From assembly GCA_963695135.1 (NCBI GenBank), contig CAVOGA010000003.1, forward strand, positions 310,001-374,000: DNA of 64,000 nt. The letters run 5' to 3'. The notes beneath the pieces are model-generated. The model did not search any database. It worked only from the letters and a program-made list of their open reading frames with translations, and had not been told where the DNA came from. Of the stretch, positions 17,512 through 27,583 are shown piece by piece. Each line of letters opens with the position of its first letter. Position 1 is the stretch's first letter. A program made the position numbers and the translations under genes. Source of the stretch: Marinihelvus sp963695135. Its GTDB lineage: Bacteria > Pseudomonadota > Gammaproteobacteria > Xanthomonadales > SZUA-36.

Positions 17512-18434
17512 CGTGACAAGGCCATGAAGCCACCGCCATTGGCTTTCGCCAGCGTCTCCATGAACTGGATCGTGGTCCGGTATTTAAAATAATCGCCCAG
17601 CGTCACCGCGTGAATCTCCTTGTCCTGGACATTTTCGCGGGAAATCCGGCTGACGATCCCGGCGCCATCCAGTCCCGAGTTATACCTCGGGTTGACCAAA
17701 CCGTCGCTGAACAGCACCAGCGCATCGGCGTCACTGGCCAACCCCGTCTGCAGCGCACCCAGCACGGGCGATGAACCGCCATAACGGCCTTCAAGCGATG
17801 CCAGGAACTGCCGGGCTCCATCGAGATTCCGGGTGTTGGCGTTGACCAGGTCACCGTCGGCGGGCCAGCGCTGGTAAACCGGGCCGCCGTCCTGCTGGTT
17901 AAAGGCCAGGATCGCAAACTGGTGCTGGTCGCGCAGGGAATCCAGGGTGCGGCTTACGGTCCTGGTCATCAGCGCTGCATGCGGCTCGAGGAATCCATTC
18001 AGGTCAACGAGCAGCAGAAAACGCTGCTGGTCGGTCTTCAGACCCAGGAAGCGGAAAGAGACCTGGTCATTCGGGCTGATTTCCTCGGCCGGTTCCGGCG
18101 GTGGTGGCGGATCAAACCTGGCCTCCAGCTGCGCTTCCGCGTCTTCGAGCCGGTTGCGTAGCAGGCTCGCCTGGGCCATGAGTTCGTCGACTTGCAGTTG
18201 GGCAAACTCCTTACGGCTCTGGGCCTCGCTCTTTTGCTGGTCCACGTCTTCCAGCGCATCCTCCGACTCCGCGAGCAGGCGCTCCAGCAGCGTATTGTCA
18301 CCCTCCGCCATGACTTCCTTGCGGTAGTCGGGCATCAGGATGATCGTGATGATCAGGAAAGCGCCCATGGCCGAGGCGAAGAGGTCGATCGCCGACATGG
18401 TGAAAACTTCCGCGCTGCGCTGGGTCCGCCTCAC
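17508..18434 (-). CDS. membrane-anchored VWA-like protein with non-canonical MIDAS
   Basis: 308 residues. The N-terminus (SAIDLFASAMGAFLIITIILMPDY, about 14-37) is a single TM helix with an Asp at its start, like ExbD/TolR/MotB/ZorB. A coiled coil (about 45-110) and a Pro-rich break (DPPPPPEPAEE) lead to a VWA fold. The metal site reads LLLVDLNGFLEP instead of DxSxS, so metal binding is doubtful. Later VWA elements (VLFSDGLVNPRYN, EIHAVTLGDYFKYR) are present. The start overlaps the stop of the paralogous VWA gene by four bases. It is clearly a duplicate of the neighbour. Confidence 0.8.
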   Translation of the reverse strand: MRRTQRSAEVFTMSAIDLFASAMGAFLIITIILMPDYRKEVMAEGDNTLLERLLAESEDALEDVDQQKSEAQSRKEFAQLQVDELMAQASLLRNRLEDAEAQLEARFDPPPPPEPAEEISPNDQVSFRFLGLKTDQQRFLLLVDLNGFLEPHAALMTRTVSRTLDSLRDQHQFAILAFNQQDGGPVYQRWPADGDLVNANTRNLDGARQFLASLEGRYGGSSPVLGALQTGLASDADALVLFSDGLVNPRYNSGLDGAGIVSRISRENVQDKEIHAVTLGDYFKYRTTIQFMETLAKANGGGFMALSR

Positions 18435-19345
18435 CGTGACACCCCCACGAAATCCCCGCCATTGCGCTGCGCCAGCGCCTGCAGAAACAGCACCAGGTCC
18501 CGGTCGCTGGTGTAATCGCCCAGCGCCACGGTGTGGATCTCCTTGCCCATGCGACGGTTGAGCCGGCTGATGTCCTCCACGATCTGTGACGGATCGCCGT
18601 CCGGGGCACCGTCACTCATGAGAATGACCGCATCCGCGGGGTATTGCAGCGCCCGCAGCAGCGCGCCCTGGGTTGGCGTGGAACCGCCGAAATTGCTGGC
18701 CAGGCTGCGGGTGAAATCCACCGCCTGCCGGAGGTTCGCGGCCGTGCCGGGCAACAGGCTGCTGCTGCGCGGAAATGACATGATGCGCGTTGAACCCAGG
18801 CCGCTGTAGCCGACGATGGCGAATGAGTTGCTGTCATCCAGGGGCTGCAGAATTTCCAGCACGGAGCGCACCATGAGGTTTGCATAGGCCTCCATGCTGC
18901 CGGACATATCCACGACGATGACAAAGGATTTTTTATCGGTATCGATACCCAGCAGGGAAAACTCCACGCCGCTCTCCAGGTAAGGCTGGGGTTCGTCCGG
19001 CGGCACCGGTTCCGGCGGCGGCTCCTCCGCCAGCTTCGTTTCCAGGTTGAACAGCTCCGTTTCCATGGTGACCATCTCGCGACGCAAGCGGTCAGCAGCA
19101 GCCTCCAGCTCGCTGATTTCCGTATCCAGCGTGACCCGGTCCGCCATGGAGTCCGCGACCGAACGCAGGGCCTCGCGGCGGTTTTCGATGAGGTCACTGG
19201 TATCGGAGGGCGCCGACAAGGGGCCCGCATGGCGGTAGTAGGGAAACAGCAGCATCATCAGCAGGATGAATGCCCCCAGGGCGGAGGCGAACAGGTCAAT
19301 CGCGGAGGTGCTGAAGACGGACAGTTCCCTCCTGATCACTTTCAT
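18431..19345 (-). CDS. membrane-anchored VWA-domain protein with intact MIDAS
   Basis: 304 residues from ATG 19345 (MKVIRRELSVFSTSAIDLF). The same Asp-containing N-terminal TM helix as its neighbour (AIDLFASALGAFILLMMLLFPYY), a coiled coil (about 45-115), a PPPEPVPPDEP break, then a VWA domain with a canonical MIDAS (VIVVDMSGSMEAYANL) and the second Asp in AVILMSDGAPDGDP. Located with the VWA domain on the periplasmic side by the positive-inside rule (KVIRRE before the helix). Operon: this gene then the degenerate paralogue. VWA domains bind protein ligands via the metal site; the partner is likely another locus product. Confidence 0.85.
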   Translation of the reverse strand: MKVIRRELSVFSTSAIDLFASALGAFILLMMLLFPYYRHAGPLSAPSDTSDLIENRREALRSVADSMADRVTLDTEISELEAAADRLRREMVTMETELFNLETKLAEEPPPEPVPPDEPQPYLESGVEFSLLGIDTDKKSFVIVVDMSGSMEAYANLMVRSVLEILQPLDDSNSFAIVGYSGLGSTRIMSFPRSSSLLPGTAANLRQAVDFTRSLASNFGGSTPTQGALLRALQYPADAVILMSDGAPDGDPSQIVEDISRLNRRMGKEIHTVALGDYTSDRDLVLFLQALAQRNGGDFVGVSR

Positions 19346-19579
19346 TGCGATTACCCCTGTTAACGGCGGCAGCAGCCGCAGCCGGATGCCCCGAATGCCG
19401 CGAAAAGTATAAACCACACAAGCCTGCGGCCCGCTGAACAGGGCATGCGCGCCGGCGGCCACTTACGGCGCGCGGCTGCCAGGATGGCCGGTGGCAACGC
19501 CATGCTTCAGAAGCTGAAGACCATGGGTCGACTGCAAAGTTGCGTGGGACTGGTGCGCCCTTTGGTCTATGCTTAGCCG

Positions 19580-20300
19580 GTGAATATTTCCTCCTTTGGC
19601 GCGACCCATCTCGGGATGGTTCGCGAGTTCAATGAAGATGCGGTCCTGTGCCTGGAAGACGCCGGGCTTTGGGCCGTGGCCGATGGCATGGGAGGGCACG
19701 AGGCCGGGGACATGGCGAGCAACATGGTGATTGACAGCCTGCAACGCCTCGCTCCCTCGGACGTTTTTGAGGACAGCCTGCTCAGGGTCCAATCACTGAT
19801 CTACCAGGCAAACGAAGCGCTGGTTCACGACTCGCTCAAGCTGGACCGGCACCGCAAGCCCGGCAGCACCGTGGTCACCCTGTTGCTGCAGGATGAGCGG
19901 GGCGCCGTGGTCTGGGCCGGCGACAGCCGCCTGTACCGCTACCGCTCCGGGCGCCTGGAACAGATGACCCGTGATCACAGCCATGTGCAGGACCTGGTCG
20001 AGAGTGGATTGATTGCTTCGGCAGACGCGGAAAGCCATCCAATGGCCAATGTCATCACCCGCGCCGTCGGCATCGATGTGCCGATGGACCTGGCCACACG
20101 CGAGTTTCGCGTGCTTTCCGGCGACCGTTTTTTGCTGTGCTCAGACGGCCTGAGCCGCACGGTCAGTAACGAGGAAATTTGCGAGGCCATGGGCCTGGAG
20201 GACAGCCAGGCCGTGGTCGAGCACTTGCTGCCCATAACCCTGGAGACGGGGCGCGCCGGACAACGTGTCAATCATCAGCGTTGTGTGCTCGGCCGACTAG
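19580..20300 (+). CDS. PP2C-family Ser/Thr phosphatase, frameshifted at the C-terminus
   Basis: GTG start at 19580 (MNISSFGATHLGMVREFNEDAV). The metal-binding motifs are present in order: NEDAV, VADGMGGHEAGD, GSTVV, WAGDSRLYRYR and LLCSDGLSR. The last motif, DNVS, appears only in the next frame: removing the extra C near 20252 gives TGAPDNVSIISVVCSAD ending at TAG 20300. The corrected product is 239 residues, the normal size. Without it the frame reads on to 20380 with an unrelated tail. Likely the partner phosphatase of the kinase at 12631-15022. Confidence 0.9.
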
Positions 20301-20325
20301 GCCAAAACCCCTGCCCCGCACCAAC

Positions 20326-21214
20326 TCAGTGCCTGCCGGCGGTCTCCGTGTTGAGCCGGGCAAGCTCATCAAGCAGATGATCTTTCTCGTGCCAGAGACC
20401 GGAAACCCAGGTTTGCAGGCGGTCGCGGGCCGCCGGGTCGTCGGTGAAATCGCGGTTTATCAGGTCGCCGGGTATCGTCAGTAGGCGCGTACGAACCCTG
20501 ATGCGCGGGAGTGTGCCGCACACCAGCGACCAGAACGTTGGCGGCTCATCGCCTCCGTGATCCGTGTCGTAGGCAACGGTCACATCGACGCAGCCATCCA
20601 GCTGATCACCCAGTGAATAGATCACCGCGCCAGCGCCGCCGGCCTTTGGCGGCAGCAGGTTTCGGAACCCGCTCTCCCTGGCCAGCTTTGCGCCGGCACG
20701 GCGGGTGCCCTCGGGAAAGCTCATCATGGCGACCGGGACATCGCGGAACCTCTCGCAGGCGCGGCGGGCGGACTCCAGGTCACGGCCCCGCAGCTCGGGA
20801 CGCCGGGCGATTTCCTCGCGGGAGGCGCGCCGCATAAAGGGGAAATCGAGCGCCCACCAGCACAGGCCCAGCACCGGCACCCAGAACAGCTGGCGCTTCA
20901 GAAAAAAGCGCAGCAGCGGCAACCGCCGGTTGAAGCATCGCTGCAGCACCAGGATGTCCGTCCAGCTCTGGTGATTGCACAGCACCAGGTAGCAGCCTTC
21001 GTGATTCAGGTTATCGGGCAGATCAATATCCCAAACGGTTCCGCTGCCGCGGGTAATCAGGAAATTATTGACGCCGATCCAGGACTCGGCGACGCGCGTC
21101 AGAAAATGACGAACCGCCTGCCGCCCAGCGGCCCTCGGGAACGAGAAATTTCACCAGGGCGCCCGGCACGAGAATGGCGCCGTGGGCCAGCGTGCTCAGC
21201 ACGATAACCAGCAT
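20326..21214 (-). CDS. YihG-like 1-acyl-glycerol-3-phosphate acyltransferase family protein, frameshifted
   Basis: The main frame covers NHQSWTDILVL (the NHx4D acyltransferase motif, with His and Asp), the substrate motif FPEGTRR and the family stretch FRNLLPPKAGG, all matching E. coli YihG. The N-terminal TM region (MLVIVLSTLAHGAILVPGALVKFL) begins at ATG 21214 in another frame. The in-between sequence TRVAESWIGVNNFL continues in the main frame, placing one extra base near 21120. The restored length is 295 residues. An inner-membrane lysophospholipid acyltransferase is likely; the precise acyl donor and acceptor are not known for this subfamily. Confidence 0.85.
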
Positions 21215-21427
21215 GGCGGTCGTGCCGCGAAGTGTGGCTGTGAGCTTGGCCAGTGTCGAAAATCCCGGCCCCGGCGGGCCTCAGAAATGAGGCCGCATTA
21301 TCGCAGCATTCCGGGGGTCATGAAACGATCCGCGCGCAGTGGCGGACCGGGCACTGAGAACGCGCCTGGACTGGCGGTCTTGGCCAAGTCGCACTACCAT
21401 GCAAGTCCTGGATGCAAGGGAAGCCCC

Positions 21428-21998
21428 ATGGATAAACTCATCATTGGTCTCGTGCTGTTTATCGGGATCCATTCCGTGTCGATTGTTGCCCCCGCCTGGC
21501 GCGATCGCTTTGCGGCGCAGAATCAGGCCGCCTGGAAAGCGCTGGTGGTGTTTGTTTCCATCGCCGGACTGGTCGGTATCATCAAGGGCTACGGGGAAGC
21601 GCGTCTTGATCCGGTGTTGTTGTACACCACGCCCGCGTGGATGGCGCATCTCGCCGCCCTGCTCATGGTGCCGGTGTTCATCTTCTTTTTTGCGCCGTAC
21701 TTCCCCGGTCGCATCAAGACCACGCTCAAGCACCCGCAGCTCGTTGCGGTCAAGCTCTGGGCATTCTCACATCTGCTCGTCAATGGCACGCTGGCGGACG
21801 TGCTGCTGTTCGGCAGCTTCCTGGCCTGGGCCGTGGTTGACCGGATTTCCCTGAAGCGCCGCGAGAGCCCGCCCCTTGCCGGTGGTGAGCAAGAGTTCCG
21901 CCAATGACTGGGTCCTGGTGATTCTCGGGCTGGTGACGTATGCGCTGTTCGTGGCCTGGCTGCACAAGGCCTGGATCGGCGTAGCGCCCTTCGGCTAA
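21428..21998 (+). CDS. NnrU family membrane protein, frameshifted near the C-terminus
   Basis: ATG 21428 (MDKLIIGLVLFIGIHSVSIV). NnrU features: HSVSI in TM1, a long central part with FFAPYFPGRIKTTLKHPQLVAVKLWAFSHLL (given here in two pieces by family recognition), and NGTLADVLLFGSFLAWAVVDRIS. After about residue 150 the frame shifts; one extra base near 21885 links it to NDWVLVILGLVTYALFVAWLHKAWIGVAPFG, the typical NnrU last helix, ending at TAA 21998. The restored length is 189 residues. NnrU proteins are related to isoprenylcysteine-methyltransferase folds and associated with denitrification in some bacteria, but no nitrogen-oxide genes are nearby. Confidence 0.82.
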
Positions 21999-23245
21999 GC
22001 CGCCGGTTTACGGGCAAGGCGACGCAGCAGGGGCTCGATCGTGAGGCCCTGCACGATGATGGAAAACGCCACGACCGCGTACGTCACCCCGATCAGCTGG
22101 TCCCGCGGCATGTCCGCGGAAAGGGACAGGGCCAGGGCAATCGAAATACCCCCGCGCAGGCCGCCCCAGGTCATGATCAGGCCCGTGTTGGGCTCAAACT
22201 CCAGTCGCCGGCTGAAGAAGGCCACCGGTAACGCCAGGCTGGCGCCACGCGCAAACAACACCACTGGTATTGCGAGCAGGCTTGCCAGCAGAAAACCCTG
22301 CTGGAACGGGACAACCACGATCTCGAGACCGATCAGCACAAACAGCAGGGCGTTGAGCAGCACGTCGATAATTTCCCAGAATTTGTCCACGTACTCGCGG
22401 GTCTGCTCAGACATGGTGCGGTTGCGAAATTGCTCATTGCCGATCATCAGCCCGGCCACGACCATGGCCAGCGGGCCGGAAAAATGCAAAGCACTGGCCA
22501 GCGCGTAACCACCGAGCACCAGGGCCAGGGTAATGACGATCTCGACCTCGTAATCGTCAATTGATGCCAGCATGCGGTAGCCGAGGTATCCCAGGGCCAG
22601 GCCCAGCACAATGCCGCCGCCGATTTCCTCCAGGACCAGCATGCCAACGGATTCCGCCGTCAACTGGTCCACGCCGAGCTGGGCCACCTGCAGCAGGAGC
22701 ATGAATACCACCACGCCGACGCCGTCATTGAACAGGCTTTCACCGACAATCTTGATTTCCAGGCGCTTCGGCACCCCCAGCTTCTTGAGAATTCCCAGCG
22801 CCGCGATCGGGTCCGTGGGGGATATCAGGGCGCCGAACAGCAGGCAGTAAATCAGGTCGAGCGGCATACCAAGCCACTGCAGCAAGCCCCAGAAGAGCAC
22901 GCCCACCACCACCGTGGAGGTCAGCACGCCCAGCGTGGCGAAGGCAAAGATGGGCGCCGCGTAGGCCCGCAACTTGCCGAAATCCACGTGCAGGGCGCCG
23001 GCAAACAGCAGCAGGCTCAGCATGCCGTCCATCAGCACCTCGTGGAAATCAATCGCCTCCACCAGCTGTTGCTCGTAGTGCAGAAGGGACAGCTCAAAAC
23101 GGCCGGCCAGCAGCACCACGCCGGAAAACGTCATGGACACGACCATCAGGCCGATCGTGAACGGCAGGCGGAAAAAGCGCGCGTTAACCCAGCCGAACAG
23201 CGCCGTGAGCACGATGAGAATGGTGACGATGTGCAGCAGGTCCAT
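21995..23245 (-). CDS. CPA1-type cation:proton antiporter (NhaP-like)
   Basis: 416 residues and about 12 hydrophobic segments. The core shows FGALISPTDPIAALGIL with the Asp needed for ion exchange, LEIKIVGESLFNDGVGVV (the NhaP-type ND motif), and the late GLRGGISIALALSLS. No long cytoplasmic C-terminal domain, so it is a compact antiporter exchanging Na+ or K+ for H+. It ends by overlapping the restored NnrU 3' end by four bases (convergent). Confidence 0.9.
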   Translation of the reverse strand: MDLLHIVTILIVLTALFGWVNARFFRLPFTIGLMVVSMTFSGVVLLAGRFELSLLHYEQQLVEAIDFHEVLMDGMLSLLLFAGALHVDFGKLRAYAAPIFAFATLGVLTSTVVVGVLFWGLLQWLGMPLDLIYCLLFGALISPTDPIAALGILKKLGVPKRLEIKIVGESLFNDGVGVVVFMLLLQVAQLGVDQLTAESVGMLVLEEIGGGIVLGLALGYLGYRMLASIDDYEVEIVITLALVLGGYALASALHFSGPLAMVVAGLMIGNEQFRNRTMSEQTREYVDKFWEIIDVLLNALLFVLIGLEIVVVPFQQGFLLASLLAIPVVLFARGASLALPVAFFSRRLEFEPNTGLIMTWGGLRGGISIALALSLSADMPRDQLIGVTYAVVAFSIIVQGLTIEPLLRRLARKPAA

Positions 23246-23260
23246 GCGTGACGGTCCGGA

Positions 23261-25452
23261 TCAGGGGCCCGGCTGAACGGCGTTGGCGCCCAGGTGGCGC
23301 TGGAAGAAATCCAGCAGCATCCGGTACAGGTGCACGCGTTCCTGCTCGCCGGTGATCCGGTGCCGCTTGCCGGGATAGGTCATCAGCTCGAAGGGCTGTG
23401 ATGCCCCTTGCAAGCGCCGCCATCAGCTGGACACTGTGACTGAAAAACACGTTGTCATCCGCCATGCCATGCACCAGCAGCAAGGGGTCGTCCAGCCCAT
23501 CAACCCAGGCGATGGGACTGGACTGCCAGTAGGCATCACCGACCGCCGGATCGCCCATGTAACGTTCGGTGTAATGCGTATCGTAAAGCCGCCAGTCCAC
23601 CACGGGTGACAGGGCCGCCCCGGCCGCGAAAACCTCCGGCGCCCTGAACAGGGCCAGCAGGGTCATGTAGCCGCCGTAGGAACCGCCGTAAATGCCCACC
23701 CGGCTGCCGTCGATGCCCGGCTGCGCCGCCAGCCAGCGCACGCCGGCCACCTGGTCGTCGATTTCCACGCTGCCCATGGCCCGGTAAATCGGATCATCGA
23801 AATCCGTACTGCGCCGGCCGGTGCCGCGATTGTCCACGGAAAACACCACGAAGCCCTCGCGGGCCAGCAGTTGGTTAAAATCAGCTGACCAGTCCCGCTG
23901 CACCCGTGCGCCACCCGGGCCGCCATAGGTAAAGACCACCACGGGGTAGCTCCCGGTCTCGTCAAAGCCTGCGGGACGAATCAGCTCGTAGTAGAGCGGC
24001 GTCCCGTCCGCACCGGGCAGCGTGCCGAATTCACTGGGCAGATGCGAGGCCAGATAGGGGGCGTAAGGGTGTGTCTCGTCCAGAGGGTTTTCCACCACGT
24101 AACTCAGGAGCTCACCTTCGCGATCCCTGATCGCCGTGTAGGGCGGACGCTCCGGCGACTCGCCGCGATCGATGAAAAACCCGCCGGTGCTGGCGACCGA
24201 GGCACTATGCCAGCCGCCGTGGGCAGTCAGCCGTTGCGGTTCGCCATCGCCGTCCAGTTCAAGCCGGTACAGGTTCTGTTCAGTCGGCGACTCGCGGTGA
24301 GCGAGGAACCAGACCTCCCCGCGATCCTCGATCAGCCCGCGGACGCCACTCCCGCCCCGTCCGGTCTCGCTGATTGACCAGTCGCCGGAGGTTAATTGAC
24401 GCGGCGCGCCCCCTTGACGGTCATAAAGGTAAAGATGCCGATAGCCATCCCGCTGCGAGGTCCAGAGAAAGCGCCGGCCATCCGCAAAGAACATGCAGAT
24501 CGCTGTGCAGGTTGATCCAGGTGTTCGAAGTTTCCGTCAGCGCGACTTCCTGCGTCATGGTATCGACGTCCAGGAACACCAGCTCCAGGCGCTGCTGATC
24601 ACGCGACTGGCGCTGAAAGCTGAGCTCCCCGCCGGGGACGAAATCAACGCGGGCCAGGTAATCATCCGGCGACTGGCGCCAGTTCACCTCCCGCAGCTCA
24701 CCGGTGGCCAGCTCCATGACGAACAGTCGCACCTCCGCGTTCGCCTCCCCGGCGAAGGGATAGCGTTGCGCAATGGTGACAACACCGCCATCGGCGCCAA
24801 TTTCGTAACGATCGACCAGGGTTACCGGCGCTTCATCGATCCGGGTAAAAGCAATAAAACGCTCATCCCCGGACCACCAGTAACCGGTGAAGCGGTACAT
24901 CTCCTCCTGCGCGACAAATTCCGCAACGCCGAAGGAAATCGCATCGCCGCCCTCCCGGGTAAGCGCCCGCTCCCCGCCCGTCTCCAGGTCAATGACATAG
25001 AGGTTTTGCTCACGGACAAAGGACACGTAACGTCCGCCAGGAGAGACGCGGGCATCGGTTTCCGTCGCGGGCGAGGACGTCAGGCGACGCGGCTCGCCGC
25101 CGAGCGGCAGGTAATACAGATCGCCACCCAGGGGAAACAGGAGCGCCTGTCCATCGGGCGCAAAATCGTACTCGATGATGCCGCGAAAAAAGATTCGCTG
25201 GCGCTCGCGGCGCGCGCGCTCCACCTCGTCGAGAACCTCCGGCTCATCCAGGAGGGTGAGACTGTCCACGAGCAGGCGCTCCTGGCCATCGGCGATATGG
25301 TATTCCCAGAGGTCCAGCTGGTAGCGGTCGTTCTCGCGGCCCTTGAGAAAGGTGACACGGCTGCCGTCCGGGGCAATGGCCACGCCGCGCGCCGCGGGCC
25401 CATCCAGCCCCGGGCTGGCTTCCAGCCGCTCAATGGTCAGTGATTCACTCAT
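23261..25452 (-). CDS. S9 family peptidase (dipeptidyl-peptidase IV-like), two internal frameshifts
   Basis: The N-terminal beta-propeller begins MSESLTIERLEASPGLDGP in one frame and runs to NTWINLHSDLH. There an extra base (about 24493) shifts it to FFADGRRFLWTSQRDGYRHLYLY. The peptidase domain carries the nucleophile motif GGSYGGYM and the Asp in HGMADDNVFF. Another extra base near 23410 hides the catalytic His; correction gives ALQGASQPFELMTYPGKRHRITGEQ, ending at 23261. The restored protein has 729 residues. Just before ATG 25452 lies an in-frame hydrophobic stretch (AAAGILLLLIAGSA) that looks like a signal peptide, reachable from ATG 25517 only if another base is miscalled. Probably a periplasmic exopeptidase acting on peptides. 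Confidence 0.85.
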
Positions 25453-25603
25453 GGCAGAACCCGCTATCAGCAGCAAAAGAATACCGGCGGCCGCGCCTGC
25501 CCAAAAGCTCGTAGCATCGAAAAATTCCCCACGGAAAGTCCCGAAGTATAAACAAGCGGTTCGCGAGGTGCGGTTCGCCAGGCGGCGCGGCGTCCTGGAC
25601 AGT

Positions 25604-27583
25604 TCAGTCCCCGTCCCCGCCCTCTCCGACCGCCTGGCGCTTCGATTCGAGAAAGTGTGCCAACTCGCGAATGCTCGGGTATTCAAAGACATCGGCGATG
25701 TCCAGGTCACCCGGATACAGCTCATCGACACGGGCGTGGATCTGGGCCAGCGCCAGCGAGCTGATGCCGATCTCGAAGAGGTTATCGTCCAGCTCCACCG
25801 GCCGGTCGACCACGATGCTGTTGCAGATGGCCTTGAGCGCCTGTTCGAGTTCATCCCCTTCCTCGTCGGAGCCGGTACGCTGCGCGAACTGCGCAAGCTG
25901 CGCCAGTTCGCCGGCAAACTCACCATCCAGGTAGGCTTCCGCCAGCTTGTGTCGCTGTACCTTGCCGCTGGTGGTCTTGGGGATGCGGGCAACGGGAATC
26001 ACGTGCGCCACCTCCAGACCGGTCACCTCGTTGATCCGGGTCCTCAGCTGCCGCGCAAGCTCCGCGAAGGCTTCCAGGTCGCCACGATCAAGGACAAACA
26101 CCAGGATTTCATCGGTGCCTTCGCGCGAACTCGTCACGCCGGCCACCGCTACCTTGCCCAGTTCCATGCCCTCGACCGCCAGCGCGACGGTTTCAATATC
26201 ATGCGGGTAATAGTTCTGCCCGTTGACGAAAATAATGTCCTTTGAGCGGCCGGTGATCACCAGCTGGCCCTCGTGAATCATCCCCAGGTCACCGGTCCGC
26301 AGCCAGCCGTCTGCCGTGTGCACGGCAGGATCCTGCGGATCAACGCCGTAGTACCCCCGGGTCACGTTGTCACCGCGAATCAATACATGCCCGACGTGAT
26401 CCGCCGCCAGGGGCTGGTCCTCATCGTCCAGGATGGCCAGCCCGCAGTCCCTCAGCGGCGTGCCGAGCAGCACCAGTTCGACCGCATCTTCATCATCCGG
26501 CCCGGCGGCCGCCCAGGGCTGGCCGATCGTCAGACCGTGGCGGTGGGCGCGAATGGTGTGCAGCGGCGCACCGGGCTCGGGAAAGGTGACCCCCAGGCTT
26601 GCCTCCGCCAGTCCGTACACCGGGAACATGACGTTCTGATCCAGGCCATGGGGCGCCATCGCTGCCAGGAACTGGCGCGCCAGGTCTGCGGAAATCGGCT
26701 CGGCGCCGTTGAAGATCAGTCGCACCCGGGAGAGATCTAAGGACCCGAGACCCTTTGACTCGTAGACCTTCAGCAGGTGCTTGTAACCAAAGTTCGGGGA
26801 GCAGGTCAGGGTTGCCCGGTGCTCGGCGACCTTCTCCAGCCACAGCAGGGGCCGGCGCACAAACAGCGCCGTGTTCATGATCTGGTGCTCGTTATTGCCG
26901 GCCACCATGGTCAGGTGAAAGCCGATCAGTCCCATGTCGTGCGTCAGCGGCATCCAGCTGAGCGCCACGTCGTCCGCGCGGCCGCCAAAGCCCTCCGTGA
27001 TTGCGCGAATGTTGGTCAGCACATTGCGGTGCGTCAGGACCACGCCTTTGGGCGTACTGGTGGAACCGGAGGAGAACTGGATAAATGCCGTGTCTTCCGG
27101 CGCCGCCTCGTGTGGCACGCCGGGAGTGCCGATGTTGTCGATTTCATCCACAACCAGCGATTTCTCGCGCACGCGCGAAACTTCCTCCTCCCGGCCCTGG
27201 GCCGCGCCGTAGCGCTCCAGCCGCAGCAGCAGGTTCTGTTCCGTGTAGAGGTGCGGGCGACGCAGGGTCGCGAAGACCTGCAGCAGCTTGGCGCGGTGGT
27301 CATCGCTGATGCCCACCGCCACGGGGACGGGCACGATACCGCCCAGCACACAGGCCCAGAACGCATCAACGAACTGCTCGTTGCTGTTGGTGAACAGGAT
27401 CAGTTCATCGCCGGCGCGCAGGCCACGCGCCTGGAAATGGTGCAGCACGCCCAGCGCGCGCTCCTGCAGGGCCGCGTAGTCCACGCGGACTTCTTCACCG
27501 GCGGCCTCGATAAAGGTCACACCGCGGGGCTCGGTAGCGGCAGCCCGCAACAGGCCGCCAAGCGTTTCTGGGAAAGATGTCAT
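25604..27583 (-). CDS. fatty acyl-AMP ligase with C-terminal acyl carrier protein domain
   Basis: 659 residues from ATG 27583. The adenylation domain (1-560) has the ATP loop FSSGSTSTPKGVVL, the FAAL-type stretch WMPLTHDMGLIGFH, NGAEP, YGLAEAS, RTGDLG and the FAAL signature NYYPHDIE. It therefore activates fatty acids as acyl-AMP and passes them to a carrier, not to CoA. The C-terminal ACP (about 575-659) has DNLFEIGISSLALAQI with the phosphopantetheine Ser near 609. The start overlaps the stop of the P450 gene by four bases (ATGA), so both are coupled. Expected product: acyl-ACP on the same polypeptide, a plausible substrate for the P450. Confidence 0.93.
   Translation of the reverse strand: MTSFPETLGGLLRAAATEPRGVTFIEAAGEEVRVDYAALQERALGVLHHFQARGLRAGDELILFTNSNEQFVDAFWACVLGGIVPVPVAVGISDDHRAKLLQVFATLRRPHLYTEQNLLLRLERYGAAQGREEEVSRVREKSLVVDEIDNIGTPGVPHEAAPEDTAFIQFSSGSTSTPKGVVLTHRNVLTNIRAITEGFGGRADDVALSWMPLTHDMGLIGFHLTMVAGNNEHQIMNTALFVRRPLLWLEKVAEHRATLTCSPNFGYKHLLKVYESKGLGSLDLSRVRLIFNGAEPISADLARQFLAAMAPHGLDQNVMFPVYGLAEASLGVTFPEPGAPLHTIRAHRHGLTIGQPWAAAGPDDEDAVELVLLGTPLRDCGLAILDDEDQPLAADHVGHVLIRGDNVTRGYYGVDPQDPAVHTADGWLRTGDLGMIHEGQLVITGRSKDIIFVNGQNYYPHDIETVALAVEGMELGKVAVAGVTSSREGTDEILVFVLDRGDLEAFAELARQLRTRINEVTGLEVAHVIPVARIPKTTSGKVQRHKLAEAYLDGEFAGELAQLAQFAQRTGSDEEGDELEQALKAICNSIVVDRPVELDDNLFEIGISSLALAQIHARVDELYPGDLDIADVFEYPSIRELAHFLESKRQAVGEGGDGD

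Noticed and set aside
8518..20300. Type VI secretion system
   Set aside because: Kinase, phosphatase and FHA proteins are shared with T6SS regulation, but no sheath, Hcp, VgrG, TssJ, TssK, TssL or TssM gene is visible here.
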